Shown: positions 10,301-22,511 of the stretch, one piece after another
Position numbering within the stretch: position 1 is the stretch's first letter
How the letters are laid out: the number at the start of each line of letters is the position of its first letter
Assembly: GCA_016859345.1 (NCBI GenBank)
Contig: CM029120.1
Coordinates: forward strand, 3,287,001-3,351,000
Reading direction: 5' to 3'
Length of the DNA stretch: 64,000 nt
From: Istiophorus platypterus
Taxonomy: Eukaryota; Chordata; Actinopteri; Istiophoriformes; Istiophoridae
Made by a program: the position numbers and the translations under genes
Notes under the pieces: model-generated
Databases searched by the model: none
What the model saw: the letters and a program-made list of their open reading frames with translations, nothing else
Told to the model about the DNA's origin: nothing

Positions 10301-13300
10301 ACCCTGGTCTCACAAACGGTTCCTGTGTCGAAATCCAGTTTGAGACACGCATCTGTTTTCATTTAAATTGAGCTCATTTGTCGTAAATTAGAGTTAAAAT
10401 CGAAATGTTTCTCAGATTATAAACATTAACTGTAAACCCTCAGGCGGGGTTGTACTAATCCATCATGGCAGAACTGCACGGCTGCAGCCAGCAGTTGCTT
10501 TTCTTATCAGTAAGTCTGACAGTTGTTTTCCCATTAATCAGCTGATTGTTCAGTGAATATAAAATGTCGGAAAATAGAAAAAAAAAAAAAATCATCTACC
10601 ATTGCCTCAAGTTTGATTCATCACTATAATTGCCAACTGTTTTTTGGTCGTTGCCTAATCGATCAATCAACTAATCATTTCAGATCTAGAGCACCGGCCG
10701 GTTCTGTCCCACCAGTGATTGGGTGAAAACAAAAGTCCTGAACATGGTGAAAAACAACTGACACCTTCATTCACTGGTGTAGCTCACGGCGCTAATGGAA
10801 CCGGGCCTGGAATGTAACTAAGTACTCAGTTACTTTACTCTTTGAAGCATTCAGACTGAAACATTGCACTTCACTACATTTACTTGAGCTTTACCTCCAC
10901 CATTGCAAATTGAATGCACCGATTAAAGTTTAAACCAGTGGTTCTCAGCCGTCTTGACTTTTGACCCTGCCATGTCCCAGAGTTGTAGGCAGCGAGGAGA
11001 CACACTCTGTAAACCTCTCATTTAAATAGCCGTTTGAGGCCGAAAGCAGTAAAGCCCCCAGATATTACATAAAAAACATCTGAGAGATGAATCAGAATTC
11101 ATGTGGCATAAATTAGTTTTTTCTCCTCCTCCTTCCACCATTAATCATCATACGAAACCCAAGATTTATCCTGTGACCCCGTGGAGGGGCCTGATCCCTA
11201 GTTTGTGAAACACTGGATTAGACTACCCCGATGTATATAAAGTATTTAAAACTATTTCCACCAAACAAAGCAGTTTTATACTTCAAGTAAATAGAACTGA
11301 TAAAACTAGTGTATCTTTACATATGTAAAATTTTAAATGCACAACTTTCACTGGTAATTGAGTATTATTACATTATTGTACTGACTATTTCATTTAAGTA
11401 AAGGATCTGAGTAGTTTTTCTACCCCGGACTAGAACCTTTTGTTGAAGAAATATTCCAAATTGCTTTACATTAATAAAAGTAATAAAACCACATTTGAAC
11501 ATATAAGTAAAGATTCGATTCTTTACTTAAAAGTAAAGAAGTATTATTAGCTAAACATGCTTAACACAGCAAAAGTAAAAGTACTAATAATGGCTCTTGT
11601 CAGCGTTGTATTTATGTATTTTTTATCATTTTTTAACACATTAACACCTTCATTCCTCTAATTACACCAAGATGCATTAAACAGTGACAGCTGCTTATTT
11701 GTCCTGTCGCTGTCTGTGTTTGAATCGTGGGATGGTTACACATCTTATAAAGTAGCAGGAAATGGGAAGTACTGAAGCAAAGTTGTACGTAATTGCAATA
11801 GATGCACATTGTACCACTGCCAGCCTTGATGTGCCGATATGAGAAAATGAATCGAGCCTATTGGTTTCAGAAGTCAATAGCTTAACTCCAAGCCAGAGTT
11901 AGTTGTATTTTGAGGAAAACTGTTGTGGCTTCTGATGCCCAATAGTAAGAAAGTGTAGTGTGAACCGAGAGCACTATTTAATAGTGATCAGTTTCTTTCT
12001 GTGCTTTAACTCCTCCTAAAACATTCACGTTCCCTTTTTGAGTTATACCATAAAACAGGATTTCTCCGTTTTCTGGCTTAAAGCTCAGTTTTCAGGTGCC
12101 ATGAAACACATACCTACGTATTCAGTGTGAGAAATCTCCAGAGGCCCTGTGAAGCCACAGTGGGCGCCTGAATGCATCATTTTAAAGCGGCAGATGACTC
12201 ACAAGGGAGGGAGGAAGAGGAGGAGGAAGAGGAGGATGTGACCGGAAAGACGAAAGGCCCAACGCCAAATAAGGAAACTCCTCTTTCACGTTTTCTTTCT
12301 GCCTCTTCCTCCTGAAACTGTCACAGCCACACTTACACTTCTTCTTTCCTTGTTTCCTGAACAGAGAGTAAACATCCGACATCGTATTATTACATCTGTC
12401 CTCTAATGACCTGCATTTTGTGGTGTATTGTGTTGTTTTGTTTTGTTTTTTTAAATCCTCCTTTAAAATCCGAATTCCAGACACACCTGTGGGCGCTTTA
12501 AATTTCCCATTGGGGCCAAATGATCAAAAAAAGAGAAACTAAAAGATATAGTGGGTAAATTATTACCAGTAATTATTTTTTTAAGAGTTTATTACAAAAT
12601 AAGTGACATTTTTGGCTGTAAGTTTTTTTTTATGGTAGTTTATTTTAATCTCTTTTGGAAGAAAAAAATAAGAATTCAACTCGCTCCCGTGTCTATTACG
12701 TTTATATTTCCAGCCAAAATGTTGCGTTTGGACGTGACAAGCTGTTTTCTTGACAGTTTGTTAGAAGCACCTGAAGGCAGCATGAGGACTGGTGGACTTA
12801 TTGACCCTGAACTGACTCACACTTTGAAATGGTCGTCTGACAGCAGATAACGTGTGTATTAAGAGTGTTGCGTGTTATAAATCCCATTCAAGGTCGGTGT
12901 CATTGCCCCAGGCACACGTGTGCCCCCCCCCCCTCATATTTAACATCACATGATGTGAACTTCTTATTTCTGGTGCATCTCAGAAAAAAAACCAAACCAC
13001 TGCATTGGCTTTACTGCATCACATTCATTGTGTTTCCTCTGTTGCTGCTTTTCTTTAAAAGACACTACAGTCTCTTTCTCCGGTGATGACTCGTGTTTTT
13101 TTCCTCAGGCTGCTTTTTTTTTCTTCTTCTTTTCGCTGACTCACCAAGAGGCCATTAATCTTTAACTACAGTCTAACTGAGACCAGGCTGCAGGCCGACA
13201 CGGGGGGGGGGGGGCAACTTTCATGCACAAATACCTTCCAACGGATGCAGACGAGACTTTATGAGAATTTTGTTTAATTGCTGCGTACTTGTTCAAGAAA

Positions 13301-14750
13301 TACGGAAGGGCCGGTCTTCGTTCGACTGAATGGCGGCATTCATTATTCACGCAGGATTTAAAATGAGTCGAGGGCGGTTCCACTGAGGACAGGTTAGCTT
13401 CAAAAAATCAACAAAAAAAAGACAATGGCCCTGTTCTGTTGCCTCCGTTGCGCGACTCCATCTGACACAAGGTCTCATGGTCCGACCTCGGCATGTGACG
13501 GCAAGGGAGGGCAAAGGTCATGCTGTGGCGGCGTTCGCTTCCAGCCCACCTCTCCTTTTTCTTCTTCTTCTTGCAGAAAATGACAAACACTCAACGGTAA
13601 CTAAGGCAATACAAGGTTCTGAACACTCTCCTGTTATTTATCGGTTTTAACGTGTCTGACTTTAACGACCCTCACATCTCTCAGTTTTGATTTTCCCACC
13701 TGGTCCAGTTCAGAGCAGTGGAAGCCACGACTGGGTGATTATTAAAAATTAAATTATTAAAATTATTTGATATGAGATAAGTCTAAATTAGTCTGTTTAG
13801 ATGTGTTTTGCAGTGGAACATTAGAAATGTGAATGCACTCAAATAAGTTATGAGACAATCATTTTCCTGTGGTCCAGACACTTGAGTGCTAGAGTGTTGT
13901 ATTGGCACATACTTCTGTTTTTTAACCAATTATAGCCATGCGGCTGCTTGATTGATCTAATCAGCTCCAAATACCTGCCCTTGCCAATCGTCTTTTACTG
14001 AGAATGAGAAGCAACAGTCGTTCTTGCATCTGAACTGCCTCGGCCTTTAAATTAATATTTGAAAGCCATATTAAAAGGATAAAGGTGTCAGTGTCCTGTC
14101 ATTTGAATGTCTCCCACTGACTGGTATCAGGTATCCAATATATCCTGAGCCTAAGGTGTCTTATTTCCTCCAAGCTGACGAGCTCTGTCATTGTCCAAAC
14201 CTGTCAGTGGGACACACTGTTGCTCTGGTTGACATGGTCCTTTATCACGATAAATAAGGGAACATGGGAACTGTGGTTTAACTGCAAAACGTCCTGTGCA
14301 CAACATCCTGCTGATGGAAATACTTAATGAGTCCACTGTACAAAAACTACGCTCCATTCTTTTTTGAGTAGCGTTTGCAAAAAAAAAAAAAAAAAAACTA
14401 CAATTCCCAGGTGTTTCAGGAAATGTTTGTAGTTTTAAAAACACCAAAAGTATTTTTGTGACCTTTTTTTAAAGATTTGTTTGAGGTAGAAATGAACAGG
14501 TCTTTGTTGCTACAGGCAGCTAAGTCGTAAAGTACCGAGGAGAACTAATGCAATGTTGGTTTTAGTCTTTTCATCGTTATTGCTGACATAAGGAAATATA
14601 TTATGTACATTTGCGGCAAAGTTCTTGAAGCTCAAATCTAAAAAGGTCAACAAAGCCCTATAGTAATTGGAAGTAAAATAGATTCATTGCAGAAAAAGGA
14701 CATCATGCCTAAATGCCTAAAAGTGACATAAGTGATTAAAACCACAAACC
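10301..14750. other. Gene-free spacer between the two SERTA genes
   Basis: I see no convincing exon here. It holds a decayed AGGGCTGCAAC-family copy (about 10500-10690), a nested pair of fish elements (10808-11432) and homopolymer tracts. The short ORFs at 12.2, 12.6 and 13.2 kb show no family resemblance. Confidence 0.55.
10808..11432 (+). mobile_element. CAGTGG/AAGTAACT-type MITE with nested second element
   Basis: The left end reads GGAATGTAACTAAGTACTCA and the right end AAGTAAAGGATCTGAGTAG, the two termini of a very common fish element. Nested at about 10935-11216 is a second element with ends CCAGTGGTTCTCA and GAAACACTGG, plus the internal GTGACCCCGTGGAGGGGCCT segment. A further fragment of the outer family lies at about 11490-11640. 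The same nested order recurs near 23.3-24.1 kb. Confidence 0.65.
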
Positions 14751-14754
14751 ACAC

Positions 14755-16670
14755 AATCAATAGTTGCACCTTTTATTATAAAAAATATTTACAAAGATGC
14801 TACAATGTTTTTTTTCCGTAATATAAAAAAATGCATACATTTTACAACGGTAATTAGTTCTTTGAAGTTCTAGCTCCCATCCAGACCAGAGTGACATCCT
14901 TCAGGAGTGTTGCGGTAAGGTATTAAGCGTGTCGTAATACTGTATTTTAGTCAATACATCTTGTTTTTGCCTGAGTTAAATCTCTTCATCACGATGATAA
15001 GGAACAATTTTGAAAAAAATGCATTTGATTTTTTTCCACATCTTTAGGAGAAAGGCAACTGTTTGCATAAAGGAATTAAAGGACATTTGAGTCGTATACA
15101 ATCATTTTTGAAACACGTATGACAGAGCTGCATAGTGATTTGAATAGTAACCCGGTTGTTTTTATTTATTACTAATAATCATTATAATAATATTAATAAT
15201 AAAAAAAATGTGAGGAATAAATAGGTACTGCATTCAAAAACGGAGGGCAAAATTTGGATAAATATAATTTCATTGGGCCAATGAAGTGAAAAATGGCAAT
15301 GTCTGTACCTAGATAAAAATAAATACAATAAATAAAACAACAATAAATTAGATGGGTTAACACAATAAGAGTTCTTCATTTGTCGTTCGGACAAATGAGA
15401 GAAAGAAATATGGCTTCTTGATGCAGTTATCACCCCGGGGTTTCTCCAAATGCTTCAGGAAAAAAAAAAGCTGCTATTATTACTGTTATTATTACGATCT
15501 GTAAAGGAGGAGGGCAGGAAACATACCTGGGAAAATTTTCTCCGCCAGTTCCCGTAAACTTGCTTGAAACGGGCCGATTTAAAAAAAAAAAAAAAAGTCG
15601 TTCGCCGTTCGTCCTCGTTCAGTGTTCATCCTTGTTCAGCGGCCGTGGTAGTAACTTCCCTGCTCCCCCCCCCACCCACCCAGCCCCCCTCTCCCACCCA
15701 GCCCCACCCTGCCCCACGTAAAGCTTCAGAGAAAATGAATGAAGGAACAGCGCCTATAAAGTGTGACGATGCCAGTCCCGACACCGGTTGCGGTCGACTT
15801 GTTATACCAAACCATGGGAAGACACTGTCGCGAGCCTGGCTACATTACTTTTTTTTTTTTTTTTTTTAATTGCCTGGGAGGGGGAAAACAATAAAAAATA
15901 AAAATAATAATAATATCAAATGATACTTGCAAAAAATCCCCCCAGCTGTATAATGCAAAAAATATATTTCTATATACACATACGTACATATACATATATT
16001 CCATTCATAATTGCTCAAATCTTTAGGAAAATATGCATTGATTCATAGATTTTGGATTTACAATTTGTTCTGGTTTTCTGATGCGTGTAGTGTGATGAAA
16101 ATTGTTCCTCAGTCCATGTAACAATAAATAGAAATGGACAAAAAAAATGGCAGACTACAACCAGGAGGAGCTAGAATGACAGAACGAATGACAGACGACG
16201 TAAACATGGAAAGTATGTAAATAAGAATGCATCATGGTATAGGTAATTATCTTCGCCTTCTCACAGACACTGTCGAGTTTTGGAGTTTGTCAACAAAGTA
16301 GGAAACTAACCGCTTTTGCCCGCAGACCAGGATTGATTTCACCCTCACTACTTTAACTGCCAATTGCTTGCTTTTTTTTATTTTTTTTTGCTTTTTTTTT
16401 TTTTTTAAATAAAAGATGGAGGTCCCACCTGCAGCTGCCGTATTGTTTTAAGTGTCTGTTAGAGGAGACCGACTACGTCTCTAACAGCCAACCCTCCCCC
16501 CTCCCCCAAAAAATAACTACTTGGCTTGCTTGTTAATTTCCCAAATTGTCCCCAAGAACTCCGACAATTTCCATGTGTAACAAAACCACATACAGAACAT
16601 GCACATGTACTGTGCATAGACTGGAAAAGAGTCTGTGGGATCAGTACGGGCCGGGGGAATGTTCCGAGTT
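14755..16670 (-). other. cdca4: Probable 3' UTR and poly(A) site of cdca4
   Basis: The sequence after the cdca4 stop is non-coding and A/T-run rich. A minus-strand AATAAA at 14777-14772 is followed by a GT-rich downstream element (TTGATTGTGTGGTTTGTGG), a good cleavage signal. This predicts a UTR of about 1.9 kb. Other AATAAA-like sites upstream could give shorter forms. Confidence 0.5.
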
Positions 16671-17600
16671 TCATGATCCCACTATGATCTCCATGATGTG
16701 GTCCAGTTCATTCAGGTCTGACCTGCAACTCGAGCTGGAGCTCAGGGCTGTGGGCCCATGGGAGGAGAGGCTCTCCAGCAGGTCGTAAGGCCCCATCTTG
16801 GGGGTGCTCTGCATGCCCGTCAGAACCGTGTCGAGGTCATAGTAGGACGGGTCCACGTCTGAAAACAGTTCCTCGAGCGCAGGGTCAGGGGGCGGCGCTG
16901 GGTGCTTGATCTCAAAAGTCCCAAAAACCTGCTCCCCTGTCCTGGAGTCTGCGCCCAGGTTGTCCCGGTCCGCTTCCTCTCCCTCCGACACGCACTCCTC
17001 GCTGTCCTCCTCCTCGTCCTCCTCGCACTCACCGTCTTCCTCTTCCTCCTCCCAGCAAGGCCCCATGCCGAAGGGCCCCGCCAGGTAGGAGGCGGAGGAC
17101 AGCTGGGGGGAGACGGGCGACAAGGTGGACATGGTGACCTCTGACTCCACATCTCCCTCCATCACCACCTCCTCGGAGTGGTAGCCTTCTTCCAGGCCGA
17201 CCACCGAGAAGGGTTTGGGGCTCTGGCCGGCCTGGGCCGCCGCATCTGTCTGCCGGCACAGCACCTCGGTGGCCACCAGGCGGTCGGCGGGACACTGGGC
17301 GGCCGCCAGGGCCTGGGTCATTATCTGCCAGGTGCCGTCCTGGGTCATCTCCTCCTGGATCTGCCGCACCGTGTTGGCGATGAGCACCGAGCGGCACAGG
17401 TTGGGCTCCACCAGCATGTGGCAGAGCTGCAGCTTGATCAGCGACATGTCAAGCAGCGACTGCCGCTGCAGGCTGTAGGAGGACGACAGCGTCCGAGCTG
17501 CGACCGCTGCAGCTGAAGACGCCGCCTGGCCCTGGTCGCCGCCGGAAACAGGCTCCTCCCCGGAGTCTGAGAACTTGCGCTTGGTGCCCTTCGGGAACAT
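16671..17600 (-). CDS. cdca4: Cell division cycle-associated protein 4 (SERTA domain)
   Basis: CDCA4 (SEI-3/Hepp) is a nuclear E2F-linked transcription regulator of cell proliferation. The 309-residue product starts MFPKGTKRKF. Its SERTA domain at about 40-90 contains LQRQSLLDMS, KLQLCHMLVEPNLCRSVLIA and VRQIQEEMTQDGTW, strings nearly identical to mammalian CDCA4. An ELFSDVDPSYYDLDTVLTGM segment lies near 244-263, and the C-terminus is LNELDHIMEIIVGS. The human protein is about 240 residues; the extra length is mostly an Ala-rich N-terminal insert and a Glu/Asp-rich block (183-211). The coding sequence is one exon; the acceptor (CATCGCAG) lies 9 bases upstream of the ATG, with the exon starting at 17609. 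Confidence 0.95.
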   Translation of the reverse strand: MFPKGTKRKFSDSGEEPVSGGDQGQAASSAAAVAARTLSSSYSLQRQSLLDMSLIKLQLCHMLVEPNLCRSVLIANTVRQIQEEMTQDGTWQIMTQALAAAQCPADRLVATEVLCRQTDAAAQAGQSPKPFSVVGLEEGYHSEEVVMEGDVESEVTMSTLSPVSPQLSSASYLAGPFGMGPCWEEEEEDGECEEDEEEDSEECVSEGEEADRDNLGADSRTGEQVFGTFEIKHPAPPPDPALEELFSDVDPSYYDLDTVLTGMQSTPKMGPYDLLESLSSHGPTALSSSSSCRSDLNELDHIMEIIVGS

Positions 17601-17609
17601 GTTTTCTCT

Positions 17610-20600
17610 CTGCGATGACGGTTAGGAGACAAAAAACACAGTCAGACACAGAGACAGCAGCACCAATCTTAGCAACAACAAAATCTATCACACTGACAAA
17701 CACACAAAATGCCAATTATTCTGAATTTCACTAGCTAGGATCATAGTGATAAGAATAGTAAGTGCCATGTAATTAATTACGTGAATGTGTGATAAATGAG
17801 GCTATGTGGTGTGATACTTGTGTGTGGACATGAGGGAAGCTAGCGCTACAATCGGCTGAGCAGCAGCTGTGACTTTACAAATAAACTCTACAGGTTTTAA
17901 AACTCTTTGTGAACTACAGTAAACAATAAAATTGTTTGTTGCAGTTGTTTTTTTTGTTTGTTTTTTTTCTTAAAGTTTGCTATACCTTTCCTGTTGAGAG
18001 GCACAGGCAATAGCAATGCAGCTTGGTCCCGGCTGCAACGCTTCAAGTACTTTTGTACGAGCGACAAGCAGCTTTTGTTCAGCACCATTTCTGCCCATTT
18101 TAGGCCAGTCTGAGGCAAGACTCCTGCTGGGCGGAACAACCACACTTTTAACAGACCACTGAGCCACCGAAAATAGCATGGTTACCAACTAAATGCGGAC
18201 GCTGCATCAAAGTAAGCACAGACTAGAGAGACCTTTGTCAGGAAACAAAAAATAAATAAATAAGTGAGCAAAACAGCACTCAAGTTACATAATCAGTGCA
18301 CTCATATTCTTTCCCACTGACACCTGTGATCAAGAAAATCAAAGAATAAGATATCCTAATCAATAAGGTGATTTTTAAAAGGGGTAAAAGTGATGAGAAT
18401 ATGCAAAAAATAATGGCATTCACAATATTCACAATACAGTACACCACCGTGAGCCGCTAATATTTACAAGGGGTGTCGGGTTTCCGGGTCTACACATGCC
18501 ACACTTCGAGAAAACTAGTAGAACAAGATTTTCACTTTCTCTTCGCTGAGGAGGGGAAGAAAGAGCAGAGTCAACTTCCTTATTGCACACACGACTTCGA
18601 ATACACATATGTCTTGCAGGAACTAAACAACACCCCTGCTAATGTTAAAGGCCATGCCACCCCCCCCCAGTAAATAAATAAATAAATAGATAAATAAATG
18701 GGTTGCAAGTAAATAGGAGACCGAGCTCTGAACAGCAGCCTGTAGCATTTAATTTTCCATCAGACAGAAAAATAGTGCGCAGTGTCCAGCTGTCTCTCCT
18801 CTGTGTAAAAAACAAAACAAAAACACAAAACCTGTGGGCAGGGCAATTGGGTAAATGGTTCCACTTGCTTTAAATCTCTATGGGGTGATACATTTCTCTC
18901 TCTCTCTCGCTTTTTTTTTTTTTAATTAATCACACAAAAGGTAAAACCACCAAGAGTACAGTGAAAATAATATTGATTACATGTTGGGACTCCAAAGCAC
19001 AGCATTAAGGGTTTAACACAATAGGAATAAACAGCAAAGAGTTGTTAACAGTTTTACAAAAAAAAAAAAGAAAAAAAGGCCCACCTTTTCTGCAGAAACA
19101 CAAAATGGGGCCTAAATGCACCAGACACTGCAGTTATTGTCATAATTCATCTGCAAAACTCAACAAGGCGGAATTCCGTTTTTCTCCCCTTTAGAATTTT
19201 CATCTTATGATGCCAGGGAAAAAATTAATACTAAGGCCCCTATAATCTGTGCAAAAATTATACAGCATTTTTATAATTTACACTTTGTGCACTCAGGCAT
19301 GGAAGGCAAGATTTTACAGCCAAGAACTGAGAGGACAATAGGAAAAACACCACATACTTTAACATTTAATCAACATATAATTAATTACAAAAAATGATAT
19401 CCGATTCCTATGGGACTGATTATAAACCCTTTGACTTCACCCATCAATGGAGGCCTCCTATCACACATCAAAACCTGACATAAAAATGGGAAAGATTAAG
19501 TTACAGCTACTGTCCTCACCTGACTGATCAGATGAGAGAACTAAAAGCAACACCACATTCATTTCTTTAGGAGTTACAACCCATATGGAAAAAAAAGAAG
19601 AAGTAGTGTGTATATAATGGACACTGAACGGCCTGGGGGCCTGGAGGCCTCTGAGTCCTCACTTGCATAGAATAACATTTCCTGACAGTGGATAGAGGTG
19701 GGGGAAAAATTAATAAATAAAAAAGTCATTTATGAAGGTGCCCGGAGATCTAAAATACAAAAAAGTGAGAAAACAATTATGGAAATGTGTCGTCTTCATG
19801 TTTAGTGCGTTTTTTGTGCTGGCCCCCCTGTTAAATAAGAGACACTAGAGAGCACTATCTCCCTGAAGGAAAGACAACAACAAAAACAACAACAACAACA
19901 ACAACAAAAACGTGTGGAAATCCAAATCAGGAATGAAATACAACCAGGAAGACCTACAACCTGAGAGAAAGCACACTGCACAGAGAAGAGAAAACAGTTT
20001 TGGACATGAGAATTTTTTAACACGTATATTGATATATATAATTTTTTGAACACCCTATAGTTTAGCATTTTGGGGTAAATCTCAAGAATTTGTGCAGGAA
20101 ATAAAATTATTGTAAAAACTATAAAACTACATGGTATTGGTCTATATTACATTGATATTTTCTTTATTGTTAAAAAAAAAAGATCAGCCTGAAAATGGTT
20201 TATATCATGGTCATCTGATCAGGCACCTGTAGCAGACAAATATTACATCTTACAACTAATTGATTTTCCACATACTGTAGGTCTATTGGACGCTCTCTAG
20301 TTCTCAAACCTACAGAGTGTGAAAGGACACAGTAATAACCGAAATCTCAGATACTAAAAGCCATATTATTTTCAACAATTGAAAAATAGTGAAAAATGTC
20401 ACACGTACTCCAGTTCCAGCCTCTCAAATGAGTGTGTTTGTTGCTCTTCTCCATTTCATAAATCACACAAAACTGAATGTGTTTGGCTTTCCCACTGTTG
20501 GTTGGACAAAACAAGACATCTAAGGTGATCACCTCAACCTTCGGGATGTTGCAATGGGCATTCTCTCACTACTTGTTGACATTTAATAGACAAATGAGTG

Positions 20601-22109
20601 CTCAACAAATAATGGGTCAGTTAATCAATAATAAAAATAATCCTGAGGTGCAGATCAGATATTTTCCAATGAATTAAGGGTAATTCCCAGCAGGTCCTCA
20701 AACCAATAACTGTTGGACACGCGAACATGAAAAATCTTTTTGGACAAAATAACAAAACAAACAAAAAAAAAAAAAAAAACACCTCACAATTACACTTACA
20801 CCATAAAACCAGAGCTACAAAGTGAACATAAACCTCTGACAGTTTCAAAATTCTTTAAATTATAAACTTCATTGTGTGTGGTTGTTGTGTTATTCTATGC
20901 ACCTATGCATACATACCTTTTACTATTGATATTTACTGATTCTAAGACCTGCCTTGTCTGCTAGAGATGCCTAATCATAGTGATTGTGCCCTGGATCATT
21001 TCCAACGCAATTAAAACCATAAGCACAACTTTCGTTTAAACCTTACACGTTGCTGTCATGCTCGTAAAAGTAAATTTAACCGTAAGATTTAGCAACAAAT
21101 TGCTGACATATATGGTGTTCAAAAACTTCTGTCTAGCAGATAGAGAGAGAAAATAAGAGTGATCAAGTGCAAAGAAATTTAATCTGGCTGAAATTGCGCA
21201 AGCAGCACTTGGGTCAGATACTAATATTACACAGTTAGATGTGTATCCAAGTGTACGGGTCGGACGGCGCTGCTAAATAAAGGGTTTGCTGTGGGACACT
21301 ACTACCAGGCTGAGCACTTGTCTCGTCCTGTGCTAGGAAGCAGAAGCCAAACAAAATGCAGCCTCGCTTTACGTCAATGGCCGCTAGCATCGACCCATCC
21401 CCCACCGCACGGCGAGAGCCCAGCGCCTCCTCGGCTCTCCGTGCTCGATTAATAATTAAAACTTTAAAACCGCGGCGGTGCTGCTGCCCCGCATCTCTTT
21501 TCTCCTTGTTTTAACCACCGACGGCGCGTCGTGACCCGCGCCGGCCGGTGCTGGGGGCCGGTGGCGGCGGCCTCCGGTAGCGGCTCGGAGCCTGCGGCCG
21601 TGGCTGCCGCATGCTTTGTCTTTTCAGCATCAGAGCTACCGAGCGACAATGAGGCCATTTTGCGCTAGTAGCTAACAGCTAGCCGGCTAACAGCTAGCCG
21701 GCTGGCTGGCTAGCTGCTAGCCGGCTACGGAGCCGACTTGCGAGCCGCCGCTGGCTAACCGAGCTAAAGACGTTCAGTGAAACGGAAAAGCGATGCCTCC
21801 GTGGGGCAACAAAACGCTTGGCATCCGTCTCGCTTTGGCCTTCTTTGGCAATGCCCCCCTCTACCCACCAAATTAAAAAAGAACGCTAGCGAGCTAATTA
21901 GCCAAAAAGCGCCCACCCACCACCGCCACCCGTCCTCCGCGGTCCTTCCTCCCTTTCTAGCCAAAAACAAGAGTTTTCGCCTCGGCTCGGCTGTTAAGTC
22001 CCCCCCCCCCCTTTAAGAAAAGAAAACACATATACACACACAACAAACCGCCGCCCGGGTTCCTGGTTAAAACGACTATCGCCGGGCGGTCGGGGCGGCC
22101 GCACTCACC
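17610..22109 (-). other. cdca4: cdca4 5' UTR intron
   Basis: The intron runs from the donor at the end of the 5' exon (minus strand ACACGAG|GTGAGT) to the acceptor before 17609. It holds A-runs, short tandem repeats ((AAAT)n near 18670, (CT)n near 18895, (AAC)n near 19880) and no convincing coding exon. Its upstream part (about 21400-22100) is GC-rich and belongs to the promoter island. A 64-codon minus-strand ORF at 21464-21658 beginning MASLSLGSSD lies there and is unexplained. Confidence 0.6.
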
Positions 22110-22340
22110 TCGTGTTTGTGTTATTTTATTCCCGTCTCGCTCATAGGATCGACGGAAGGGAAGCGGAGATCAGGTTCAGATGAGATCATTCATGCCACGG
22201 CTTCAAAAACTGAACTACCTCTGTCCTGCTGCTGCTGCGGAGCGGACGGCAGGAGGGAAGGAAGGGAGGGAGGGGGAGGGGAGCCGACAAAAGCCAGCCA
22301 TATGCCTGGGATTCCTCTCTAATGATTTCTCCCCGCTCCT
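21400..22340 (-). promoter_or_regulatory. cdca4: CpG-rich promoter region and non-coding exon 1 of cdca4
   Basis: A GC- and CpG-rich island. The minus-strand exon of about 22110-22340 ends at a strong GTGAGT donor. Between 21664 and 21731 the sequence repeats GCTAGC/GGCTAGC/AGCCGGCTA units that are nearly self-complementary. Similar GCTAGC/GTTAGC clusters occur at the ahsa1, DRAP1-like and larp1b promoters. The exact transcription start is not determined. Confidence 0.55.
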
Positions 22341-22511
22341 CTCTCTCTGCCACTAATGCTCTCGTTTGACAGGCGAGTGAAAGCCCGTGGCCGGCGACGA
22401 AAAGATGGTTAAAACAGCCGGAACAAACATCAGGGGCGTCCGACGCAACGCGTCCACGTTCAACCTCTAAATCCGATAAAAAGTGGTGGGAGAATTATTT
22501 ATCTCGAGTCA

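Noticed and set aside
9855..10371. Overlapping poly-Pro, poly-Gly, poly-Arg and poly-Ala ORFs
   Set aside because: All arise from (CGG)n/(GGA)n tracts in the CpG-rich 5' exon and promoter of the SERTAD-like gene.
16820..17516. Several ORFs of 80-122 codons on both strands
   Set aside because: Frame shadows of the cdca4 coding exon.
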